Shown: positions 33,873 to 43,757 of the stretch, one piece after another
How positions within the stretch are numbered: position 1 is the first letter of the stretch
How the letters are laid out: every line of letters begins with the position of its first letter
Assembly: GCA_022813625.1 (NCBI GenBank)
Contig: JAKLMB010000007.1
Location: 248,001 to 312,000 of the forward strand
Source of the DNA: Aaosphaeria pasadenensis
Lineage: Eukaryota; Ascomycota; Dothideomycetes; Pleosporales
DNA: 64,000 nucleotides
Reading direction: 5' to 3'
The notes under the pieces: model-generated
The model's database searches: none
Told to the model about the DNA's origin: nothing
The model's input: the letters and a program-made list of their open reading frames with translations, nothing else
Position numbers and translations under genes: made by a program

Positions 33873-35195
33873 TGCGAATGTGCGGGCGTGTGTACGTCAT
33901 TATGGGAAAGGTAAGGGAACGAAACATCCGATGTGTACGAAGTGTACGAGTTATAGTTTATGAAGCGAAGTGCTATGGAGTGCAAGTGGAGAATCGATAT
34001 ACGAAAAAACCCCCCGACGACATCCGGCGCGTGTATCTCATTCCTTACGCTTTCTTGATATTTTTGGCCGTCTGTGTGTGAATGTGTCTTACGCGTCACT
34101 TCTGAGGCGGAGCGTGGCCGATTCGAAAAGATCTATTGTTTTGGGACGAAGGGGTGTTTGAATGTTTGATATTGCGGTTTCGCCGATGTGTTTACGGTGT
34201 AGGAGGAGAGGAGGCGCTAGTGCGTTTTGGGTATTTGGGAACGCAGGCAGCGCATAGCAGGAGGGTTTTTTTGGGGGGATCTACTGCTGGGACAGACACG
34301 ACAGGGTAAGGTTAAGGACACGACGGGCCAGGACAGGGTCCAGTAGTGAGAGTAGCTGGCTAGGGATCTCGGAGGTAATCAATTAATTAAAGCTGATCTG
34401 CGTGTGAAGGGCGGGAATCAATGTGGTACCGCCTACGAGTGAGTATGCATGTGTGTATCTGTAGGTTTAGCTCAACTGGTAAGAAAAGGGAGTATGGGCA
34501 TAGAAGCGCTGCCCACACGTTCTCTCGGTCTCTGACTGTTGCTGCAGGATAATAATCCGTCGGGTTGGCGGGTTTGGATCTGTTGGTAGGATTCGAAGTG
34601 TTGGTGGTGAAAAGGACCGAAAGGTTCCAGACCCATCGCTTGGTAGATTTACCCTTGCCCCTACCTTACAACTACGCTACCTGTTCATCTTGCAATTCAC
34701 GCATACGAAGAGGCGCGGTTGTTTTTGTGGTTTCCTTGCTTTGTGGATAGCATCTACGCCTCTTACTCCTTTCCTTCCCCTCATGGTGGAAAGGATGATT
34801 GCGTACGTCTGGGATGAGATGGTACTACAGTGAGGGGGACTAGTGCTCCAAAAAGGCAGCCTGTCGCGCGCCGCATGGTAAGGCACTCTTTGCCAGAGGA
34901 TTGAGGGGATTAATTGTCGTTGTGTTCCGTCCAGTCGGCCGTTCTATGGCGATGCTGCTGTGGTATGGGGTAAATTAGCGTGAGCAGGTACCTGGTCCTC
35001 GAAAGCTTAGGTTAGTTATAGTCGTGCTCGTGCGCCACAACTGCGTTTTTTATTATTACCGGTAGTCTGGAGGGAAGTGGAATCGGATCGGATGGAATGG
35101 GATGAGGCGCAGGTGGGTTTGAGAAGGATAGACGGGAAATGGTGTCATGATTGTAAAGAAGCTTAGGTATTGTGTTTTGTAGTGTCGTGTTTTGG

Positions 35196-35232
35196 AAATG
35201 CCCGGATGTGAAATGCCCGGATGTGAAATGCC
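35196..35232. repeat. 15-bp direct tandem repeat
   Basis: Two identical 15-nt units, aaatgcccggatgtg, at 35196-35210 and 35211-35225, plus a 7-nt partial third. The core tgcccggatg recurs once more at 35809-35818. Confidence 0.8.
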
Positions 35233-35956
35233 GTGGTGGGTGACTGATGATGATTATGACGGTGGTGGTGACGATGAGGATGAGAATGAGGAGGATCGCG
35301 GATGCTGCATGGTGTTAATTCGGAAAATGTACGTATCCTGCCTGACATTGGCTGCTACTATTATTATTATTTGAGCGATATTTTGATATCTGGTCGTGTA
35401 TAGCTCGGAGGTAGGTGTGGCGTGGAAGTACCGGAGGAAGGATAGAACAGAACTACAATAATGATCTATCCGAGCTTGGTGGAATTGGGGAAAGTAGAGG
35501 CGCGATTGCGTGGCTGGTGAGCCAGATAGCCGTTAGGGACAGTCAGTGCGTGAATTCTTAATGGAGTAGTTGGGTTTCTGTGCTGACGAAGTCACAGGTA
35601 GTAGGATGAGGTCAAAGCAGATGATGGATGGATGATGATGTATCAGGCGTTAATTCTTGCGGAATGGGGAAATGGTGAAGATGTGACGAGGACGGTGCTA
35701 GTGACAGTGACAGAGCGATGGTGAGACGGAGAGGAGGATCAAGGTCCGCGTGATGAGGAGTTGATTGTACCATACACGGTGTTTGGTGAATGGTGATGAC
35801 TCTGTTGATGCCCGGATGACGATGTGTAGACAGCATAGAGCATAGATGGATGATTGTGTGAACATGTGGGTGTGCGCCCGCAACGTGAGTTCCCATATTG
35901 AATGATAGTAACTGACCAACCCGGAGTCGAGCGGTCGGATCGTGGGTTTTGCGGCA

Positions 35957-35983
35957 GGTGGGTAGGTGGGTAGGTGGGTAGGG
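35957..35983 (+). repeat. GGTGGGTA tandem repeat, G-quadruplex candidate
   Basis: Three tandem 8-nt units, ggtgggta, then ggg. The four GGG runs are separated by 5, 5 and 2 nt, which meets the usual G3+N1-7 quadruplex pattern on the plus strand. Confidence 0.75.
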
Positions 35984-36540
35984 AGCACAAGGATCTGGGA
36001 CGATTCCCTGTGCCGTTGGAGCATGATGATCGTAAGTTGCATATCGTTTTAGCTGGTTAGTGTCAGGGTATTACGATGTTTGGAAGTCCCTACTCGTACT
36101 CGAACAAACAATTGGTGCAGGCTGTCATGATCGGACCCTGTGTGGAGATTCCGCAAGCAGCTTCGTGTATTATTCACTGTAGGTAACTGTATAGTTGGCG
36201 TTGTTCTAGCTTCATTGTTCGGACGGGGTTCGCTTGTAGTTTTCCTTTTCGGCTGGTAGACTCTAGAGGATGAAAGAGGACCAGGCCTTGAGCAGAGAAA
36301 AACAAGATGGAGACAAGCCATGACAAGACTCACAAGAGGGTTGGCTGGTAGAGTATTGTAAGAGTAAGAGAGTTAAGAGAGACAAGACACGAGGGGAACT
36401 TGTCCCACGATGATGGTCTACCCTTGCTGATTGGTGCATTTCCGCCCTCGAGGCTTGATCTTGCCCCATGTCCGTCCTTCGCTCCTTCCTCCTCTCTACC
36501 AGATGCCCCACCACCACCGCCCATTCACCCAATTCACCCA

Positions 36541-36568
36541 ATCCATCCATCCATCCATCCATCCATCC
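36541..36568. repeat. (ATCC)7 microsatellite
   Basis: Seven perfect tetranucleotide repeats, preceded by two copies of aattcaccc at about 36522-36540. A simple sequence repeat in the intergenic region upstream of AIM6. Confidence 0.9.
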
Positions 36569-36858
36569 ACCCACCTGCTGGTTTAGAACACAACACTCTT
36601 ACACTCTCACACAGCGAAACATCTCTCTGTGTCCCGTTGTGACCTGATTGTCTCATCTGTTCTGGAACATCCGCTACGAAGGATGCATCTGTCCTCCTCG
36701 TATCTACAATAATTGTCGCAGATGGTGTTCAATGGGTTTGGCCCGTAACTACCTGCCGTAATGGACGTGCACAAGCCATGGAAGCGAGCGTGTAGTTTCT
36801 GTGCAGGTGTAGCGGCGACCATCACGGAACTAAGATTCAACAGGATACAATACACTCG

Positions 36859-36890
36859 ATACTGAACACTGAATACTGAACACTGAATAC
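36859..36890. repeat. 14-bp direct tandem repeat
   Basis: Two identical units, atactgaacactga, at 36859-36872 and 36873-36886, followed by a 4-nt partial copy. Confidence 0.85.
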
Positions 36891-37772
36891 AGGCTGTTGG
36901 GTTTTCTTTAGTTAGAGTGTGTGCAGACTCCAGAGTGCCCTGTAGTCAAGTGCAGAGTGTGATTAGTGCGTGTGTGATTGATGATCCGTATAGCGCAATA
37001 ACCATAACCAGTCCAGCCCCCGGAGAATGTCCCTGGTCTCTCTCACCCTCCCCTCCCCTCCCCTCGTCCATGATTGAGTCTATTTCCTACCGTTACCATA
37101 CAGTACTAAGTGTACCGTAGTCTACGAGCAACTCGACACTCACGGCTCAGATAGTGCAATGGTCCGTCCAGGTCCAACACCCTCGTCCAATCCTCTCCCA
37201 CTCTCCATCCACGCCCGGCCCCTGCGTCCCGCCTGCGTCTGGATCTCAATATCGACCACTGCAGTAAACCTGCGTGGCGTCTTCCGGCATAATCTTTGTT
37301 TGCGCGCTTGTCTGCTTTACTCCGGACTGTCACTGCTCACTGACTGACCCAACCCATTAACCACTTAGCCACTACTGATCAGTCAGTAGTAGGTAGATTG
37401 CTTTACCTGTTATGTTACCTGGTACTTGACCGACTACCGTGCGTGTGTGAATTGTATGGTAGAGAGTAGTAACTGTTTGATTGCCTTGACTGACTGGCCC
37501 GTTCGAGTCTACTCTTCTTCTCTTCTCTCTATGGGATGGATAGTATATACCTTCGTCCTTCCCTCTTGCCTCTTTTCTTCACCCTCTCCCCTTGAGGCCG
37601 CTCTCTCCCATCCCCATTCACGCTCTCGCCCTCACCATCGCTCACACCGATTGCTAACATCCTCACCTCTCTCTTCTCTCCCTCTCTCCCTTCGCAAACA
37701 TCAAACTTCGTCCTCCCGCCCTCAGTCCCTTTGTTTTGCGCTCTCATCCAATCGCGCTCGCTACCCTGCAGC

Positions 37773-37794
37773 CGACTTCGACTTCGACTTCGAC
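37773..37794. repeat. hexanucleotide repeat in AIM6 upstream region
   Basis: Three and a half copies of cgactt inside the long pyrimidine-rich tract upstream of AIM6. Likely part of the promoter or 5' leader; not coding in any supported model. Confidence 0.75.
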
Positions 37795-38087
37795 CTTCCC
37801 ATAGCTGACTCGAGGTTGATCAAGAATTAGCAACAACAGCAACAGTGTCGTTACGTGTTGGGTTCTCTGTTCAACCTTCACTCACACTCGTTTCCTACCA
37901 AAGGACCTGTCTTGCCTTGCCTTGCCTATCTTTCTCTCCAGGTCCAGCAATAGTACCTCGCAGGGCAAGAACGATCCCTCCCTCGTCCCGAGGTGACTTC
38001 CTTGCTCGCTCAGGGTCCAAACATCCCCCCGCGGCCGCTCGCAACTGGAACCGATCGCGCCGACCACATTCATCCCAACCCTCCCTG

Positions 38088-38111
38088 ATTGGCCACACGG
38101 TTTCCACCAAT
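38088..38111. promoter_or_regulatory. paired CCAAT boxes upstream of AIM6
   Basis: An inverted CCAAT box (ATTGG, 38088-38092) and a forward one (CCAAT, 38107-38111) lie 14 nt apart and 39-62 nt before the AIM6 start. CCAAT is the target of the fungal HAP/CBC complex. Being so near the ATG, they could instead sit in the leader; function is inference. Confidence 0.45.
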
Positions 38112-38149
38112 CACGCCACCGCTTCGTCAACATACCCTAACTAACAGTA

Positions 38150-39745
38150 ATGGCTTCATCTTCGCGGTCCTCTACCGACTACTCCGTCGACTCCATTGCA
38201 AATTTGAAGGACGAGGCCTCTGGCATGCTCCTTCTGCCCCTCCAGGACGCTCCAGTTGTCTCATTGCGTTCGCTAGAGGATGGTAATTCCAGCTACTCTG
38301 ACAAGAATCTATCGTCAACTAGTCTCTGGGCTCGCTTCCTCATGACACTGCGACATCGCAATGGCGCCCGCTCACGGTCGGCGGAGGAACATCCACTACA
38401 ACTCGGCGAGAACAAACTTCTTCTTGAGAATCAGCAACTCAAGAGAGCCCCTCGCCAAGGCTGGGTCTGCAAGGCTTTGTCTCTTCTCATTGTAGCAATC
38501 CTGTGCTTCTTGTAAGTTTTCTCTTGCTTTCTTGGACGACCTTCCGCTTCTTTCCGGTCTGCTCGAGTCCAGATTCGACACTGCAATCCACCAAGACGAC
38601 CGCCGAGGACTGAAAACCTGTTTGATCGATCGCAGCAAATGCTAACAATCAATGGCAGTGGAATCACCCATCTCGTCAATGTCGCATTGGCTCTGGTCAA
38701 CCCAGTCTCCGACGACCAAGATGTTGCGCTCCCAGCAGCCTGGAAGCTGGACTCGGGCGCCGTCGATGCTGCAGCACTGGCAAACCTGACAAGAGACGTC
38801 ACCCCAATTCCTTGCCATTCGCACAACGATTACTGGCGAATGGTCCCACTGTACGATGCTCTTCGATATGGCTGCACTGGCGTCGAGGCCGACGTCTGGC
38901 TATTCGACAATGAACTCTTCGTCGGCCACGACACGAACGCCCTTAGTGACGACCGCACGTTCCGTTCCATGTATGTGGATCGCCTTGTGGAGCTCTTGGA
39001 TCAGCAAAACCAGCAGAACCGCTTCACAACTCGGGACCCGGAGACCAAAGTAGTCAACGGCATCTTCCAGACTGCACCCGCGCAACCCGTGGTCCTGCTT
39101 GTCGACTTCAAGAACGACGGCCGCGCGATTTACCCAGTTGTATTATCCCAGCTCGCTGCCCTCCGCGAGAAGAACTATCTCACCTACTACGACGGCACGA
39201 CCCTGCACCAAGGTCCCATTACCGTGGTCGCAACCGGCAACGCCCCCTTCGACCTCATTAGTGCCGAATCGACCCGCCGCGAAATTTTCTTCGACGCTCC
39301 TTTGGACAGGATGTACGAGGACCCCAAGGCCCCTCTCGAATTGCCCCCAGCACCTACGACCACCACCTTGACCCGCGGCCATTCGAACGCCGCCCTCCGC
39401 ATCCGCGACGGACAAGGCACCGTCGGCACCTCGCCCGACTCGAACTTCACATCCGAGAACTCCTACTACGCATCCGTCTCCTTCGCATCCACGGTCGGCA
39501 CCCTCTGGTTCGGCCACATCTCCCCGGCCCAACTCGATCTCATCCGCGGCCAGATCCGCGGCGCCAAACGCCGAGGCCTCAAAGTCCGGTACTGGGCGAC
39601 CCCTAAATGGCCCATCTCGCTCCGCAACCGCGTCTGGCAGGTCCTCATCGAGGAGGGCGCGGATTACTTGAACGGAGACGACCTCAAGGGTCTTACGCGA
39701 GTTGATTGGGCCGCCAAGAGGCACCACTGGTGGCTTGGTGGTTGA
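38150..39745 (+). CDS. AIM6: altered inheritance of mitochondria protein 6
   Basis: Member of the AIM6 family, a PLC-like phosphodiesterase fold of unknown substrate named from a yeast mitochondrial inheritance screen. Exons 38150-38511 and 38659-39745 give 482 aa. The N-terminal 100 residues are cytosolic-looking and hydrophilic. A membrane segment follows, WVCKALSLLIVAILCFFGITHLVNVALALV, completed across the intron, giving a type II topology. The TIM-barrel starts PIPCHSHNDYWRMVPLYDALRYGCTGVEADVWLF with the His and Glu/Asp expected for catalysis, then LFVGHD and VVLLVDFKNDG. The C-terminal RVDWAAKRHHWW also fits the family. Intron 1 (147 nt) contains TGCTAAC. Confidence 0.92.
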
Positions 39746-40257
39746 AACCTCGGGTCGTGCTCTTCAACTAGTCATTCTCTTTCTCTTCTTTAGATGTATT
39801 TGGTAGCATCACGGCATGGTGTTTACGGAGTTTGGATCTGTTCCTAGACAGGAACATTGCATGGATTGCATGTACGATGTATGGATGGATCGATGGATGG
39901 ATCGATGGACGGACGGATGTACGCGATATACCCCCCAGAAGACGTAGTATTTCTTATTCTATTCGAGGAACCATTTTCTTCTTTTGCATGGCTTGCTTGA
40001 ATGAACGATCGAGGACAGGATGTGAGCAGAGGAGAAGGCTAGACGCATCGTGGGTGTAGATGTAGCATACGAAAGAAGGGTTCGAGGAATCGACGCAAAA
40101 GGCGTGGATAGAAAATTCGATGAATACACTTTGCAAATGAACGTTTCTTGAAGTTTATAACCAGCCGGAGCTCACTCACGTGTACATATATATGTATCTG
40201 ACCATCTAACACACAACCCATCTCCCACTTCCCCCCTCCAAACCCCCAAGGCCCACC
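39746..40257. other. convergent intergenic spacer
   Basis: About 510 bp between AIM6 and the cullin gene 3' ends. It contains the 12-bp tandem repeat described separately and otherwise nothing recognisable. Confidence 0.55.
39881..39916. repeat. 12-bp tandem repeat 3' of AIM6
   Basis: Three 12-nt units. The first two are identical (atggatggatcg) and the third differs at two positions. It lies in the probable AIM6 3' untranslated region. Confidence 0.85.
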
Positions 40258-43056
40258 CTACGCAACATAACAGTACCCCCCACCCCCCTCCTCATCCCTC
40301 TCCAAAAACTCCTTCTCAATCAACCGATCAATATTCCTCTTAATCCCCCCTACATCCAGCGTGCCCCGACTCCTCGTCACCTTAATCGTCTCCGCCACCA
40401 ACTCCGCGTGTCCGATCCTCCGCCGCGCCTTCATGATCCGCACGATCGCCGCCTGCGTCTCGTAGTTCCTGTCCTGCGCCACCCTCTCGTGCGTCTCTTT
40501 GTTCTCCTGCGGCGTCTCCTTGAGCTGCACGGTGTTGATCTTCACGCGGTATTTCGGGTCGGTGAAGGAGGCGTTGAGCGTGAAGACGTCGGTCGGGGCG
40601 ATCTCGCGGCCCTTCGGGTGTTTGGTTAGGGGGCGGAGTTTCGCGCAGGCGAGGGACTGGAGGGTTCGGTTGAGTTCGGCGGGCGGGAGGGATGTGGATT
40701 CGGCGATTGTGGTGTAGGATATGCGGGTTGAGGGGTCGGGGGTGTTGAAGAGGAGGAGCACGATGGCTTGGAAGGAGGAGACGATGAGTTCTTTGTTGCC
40801 GCGCGGGAACCTGGCGCGGAGCTGGCAGTGCGCGAGGGAGTGGTGCCAGGTTAGTTTTCGGCCGGAGTGCTTGGAGGCGTAGTGTGTTTCGAAGGCGGAG
40901 AGGGTGGTGGAGATGGAGGGGGGGATGAGCACGGGGATTTGGGGGTAGGTGGGCCAGGCGGAGGCGGAGAGGATGGAGACGGTGAGGTCGAAGGGTTGGG
41001 GGTTGGGGGTGGTGTCGCGGGAGGCGAGGAGGGTTTTGTAGGAGGTCATTTCTTCCCGCGAGAGCTCGATGTCTTTGAACATTTGCTCGAGGTTCGCGGT
41101 GAAGCCTGCGCCGCATTCTGTGGGGGTGGGTGTTAGCAAAGGAGGTTCAGGTGAGGAATGGGGGAAGGGGGAGGATCGTGAGATGACATACCGGTCTTCA
41201 GGCGGGCGAGCATGCTTCGCTCTGCGTCGGCGCTGGCACTCCTGCCCATCAGGAGTCGACGCGCCAGATCCTTCTTGTAGAAAGCTTCGAACACCGCCTT
41301 TCCGTGCACGAACCGGAAGAGGTCGAGCACTTGGTCGAGTTGGTTGTTGACCTCGGTGTCCTCGTCGAACATGACGTCCTCGTTATCTTCTTCCACGTCG
41401 GCGGCGGCACCATCAGCAGTGGCAGGCTTCTCAGCTTTCCGGCTCAACTGTGCTGGAATGGCCTTGGCGCCGCCTCGCAGCAGCATGTCGACGTACTTCG
41501 CGATCATCTCGCCCGGCTTCGAGTTGTCGGTGTTCCAGGTCGTGCTCGTCTTCTTCGTCTTGTTCATGAAGGTCTCGAACGACTCGCGGAGACCGTGGCC
41601 GAGCTCGGCGTTCCGGTGGAAGGATGTCTTCCAGATGGTATCGAGTTGGCGCTTCAGGGTCAGGAGGTTGATGACCATGGTGTCCTGTTCTTTCTCGTTG
41701 AACACGATCGCCGTGCCGGTGTCCTCGATCCATTTTGATAGTGCTTCTTTGAGGTTGGATCCGAGGTTGCGGCGCTCCAGGAGGTCGTATAGCGACTTGA
41801 GGTCCTCGACGGCATTGATTTCGAGCAGGTCGGCGAATTCGTCTTGGTTGGCTATGGGAAATTAGTTAGTCGTTCACTTAAACCGTGACTAACCAGATGT
41901 TCAGAACTTACTGAGTCTAGATTCTTTGCGTGAAATCAGATGGTCTTCAAGCAGCGTGACAAGATCCCTTCTCGTCGACCGGTCCAAGCTGAAATGCTCG
42001 ACTCGCGCCAACTCGCTCTTGATGAGTGCCCGCGACGCCTTGACATACTCTGCCAAGCCCTTCTCCGAGCTCTCACGTTCAGCCCACTCGTGGATGAAGT
42101 TCTGGCTGAGCTCCAACATCCTGGGTTCGAAATGCTTCGTGTAGACGTGCATGTCGTGGAACATCTTGATTGCCTCTCCGAAGGTGCTTCGATCCAGGTC
42201 CTTGCCGTCTCGGTCGGTGGCGATGAGATCGCATACTCCGTCCACGATGTGGGGTTTGAGCTTTTCGTGCTCGAAGATGATGGAGCGGAAAAGGCCGACA
42301 GATATGTCGTGAAGTGAGTCCTGCTTTGGCAGCAAGTATGAGCGGTCGAGGTAGCAGAAGACCCAAGCAACGTATTTCTAGCATCGTTAGCATCGATGAT
42401 TACAGTAATCAACAGACACAACTCACCATCTGGTCCATCCAAGTAGCCCAAGCCTGCAGCGTAGCCCTGAGAACATCGACATCCTTCCTACCGAGCGTCT
42501 CCTTGACCTTCTCTTTCAATGTATCCGTGATATATCCCTTACACTTTGCATCCAGCCTGTCACAAGTCTCCTTCGCCAAACCCTGACGACACAAATTCTC
42601 AACACCACGATACAGTTCCTCGAGACTGAAATCGATCTTCCCCTGCGCAAACACCGTATCCAACGCCTTATCCACCTTCTTCCACGTCTGGTCCAAGAAA
42701 GCCTTCGGATCGATCTTCCTCGCCGGCTTAAAGTTCTTCACCAGCATCCTCTTCGGCGCAGTACCACCAGCGATATTCGGCGTCGCCTTCCGCAATCCAT
42801 TCTTCTGCTGCGGCGCTTTGGGGCTGGTGTCCGGGCTCGACGCGATGTCGATGACCTCCTTGCCGCTCCGGCTGGGGAAATGGTACATGTTCGCGGTGCT
42901 CATGGCGGCGCTTTCTGAGGGGGCCTCCGAGCTTCCGATTCGGGACCGCTTGCTTGTGGGTGAGAGGGCGGCAGTGGAGTTGGGCTTGGGGTGCTGCGTT
43001 GTGAAGAGCTCTGTGATCGTCTTGTCCGAATGCTTTCGCTTCAGAGTCGGGGACAT
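40258..43056 (-). CDS. CUL4: cullin-4 scaffold protein
   Basis: Scaffold of a CRL4 ubiquitin ligase, which joins the DDB1 adaptor at the N-terminus to RBX1 at the C-terminus and acts in DNA repair and replication licensing. Exons 43056-42427, 42377-41912, 41851-41192 and 41117-40258 give 871 aa. Residues 1-130 are a basic, disordered extension (KRKHSDKTI; KRSRIG), a feature of Cul4. Cullin repeats follow with YLDRSYLL and LFRSIIFEH, then the cullin homology domain VFNEKEQDTMVINLLTLKRQLD, FRFVHGKAVFEAFYKKDLARRLL and ECGAGFTANLEQMFKDIELS. The neddylation motif IVRIMKARR places the acceptor lysine near residue 815, and the terminus YCYVA is canonical. I choose Cul4 over Cul1 or Cul3 on the N-terminus and overall match. 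Confidence 0.93.
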
Positions 43057-43757
43057 TGGACGTTTTTGGTTGTGGTTATGGTACAGGAGTTGGGGCCGTG
43101 GCTCGGAAACCCTTTTGTGGTGATCGGGTTGGTTTACTGGGGGGTTTTGGTGGTGTACACCGATGCGGTGGAATCTGGGGTAGAGATTTCTCAGACTTGA
43201 GGGTTGATTATGCTTGCACCCTTTGCGGTCTTCTCTGTTGTCCGTCCTGTGGACGTGGGTGGTAGCTAGCTAACTGAGGGTCTGAGGTTCCGCGGTAGTG
43301 TAGTGGTGGGTCGCTGGATGACGCGACGAGTTTCGGCCGAATCAGCTATTAGAGACGGCGGCCGCTATCGATAAGATCGCCCCGTCCAAGCAACGCAAGC
43401 TCCTCTCACACGTCACGTCCAATCAGGCAGAGAGTGATTGCTCCTCCGACCGATGATGAGTACGACATTCACGGCCACGGCGGAGCCGAAGTCCGGTTGC
43501 AAATGGATTTCTATATTATACTATGGGAGATTTTCATTTTTTATCGTGAGGGGTCGTTCGTTTTTGAATGCTAGGAATACAAAAGCTGCGTTGTCCCAAT
43601 GGTATCGTCCAACTATGCTCTCTAATAAACGCCATGCGGATCCGCGAGTATATCATGTTTGGCGAACAGGCTTACCAGCTTCTTCTTATCGCTCCTGCTC
43701 GTAGGTTGCAAATCATTCATTTTGGTTCAGGCATTGAGAAATATATCATACGAGACT
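43057..43757. other. intergenic, CUL4 promoter
   Basis: Upstream of CUL4 and beyond the MGM1 3' end. Contains CGTCACGT followed at once by CCAAT (43411-43423), a plausible CRE-like plus CCAAT element, about 360 bp from the CUL4 start. A tRNA-like 5' half at 43289-43310 lacks the rest of a tRNA. No coding sequence. Confidence 0.5.

Larger units (their letters stand above)
33010..38149. other. 5.1-kb gene-poor intergenic region
   Basis: Separates two divergent starts (the 320-aa protein and AIM6) by more than any other gap here. Frames up to 134 codons occur, but none has a domain, a splice-completed extension, or plausible composition. The plus strand is G/T-rich from about 33.0 to 36.3 kb and C/T-rich from about 36.4 to 38.1 kb. 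It carries several short tandem repeats, listed separately, and long pyrimidine tracts before AIM6. Possible contents are two long regulated leaders or promoters, or noncoding transcripts. Neither is proven. Confidence 0.6.

Noticed and set aside
37426..37830. 134-codon frame upstream of AIM6
   Set aside because: Ser/Pro/Arg-rich translation of a pyrimidine tract; no domain and no conserved start. More likely promoter or leader.
43289..43310. tRNA-like start TCCGCGGTAGTGTAGTGG upstream of CUL4
   Set aside because: A perfect 5-bp stem follows, but its loop is 8 nt, there is no B box, and no 3' acceptor strand pairs with the first seven bases.
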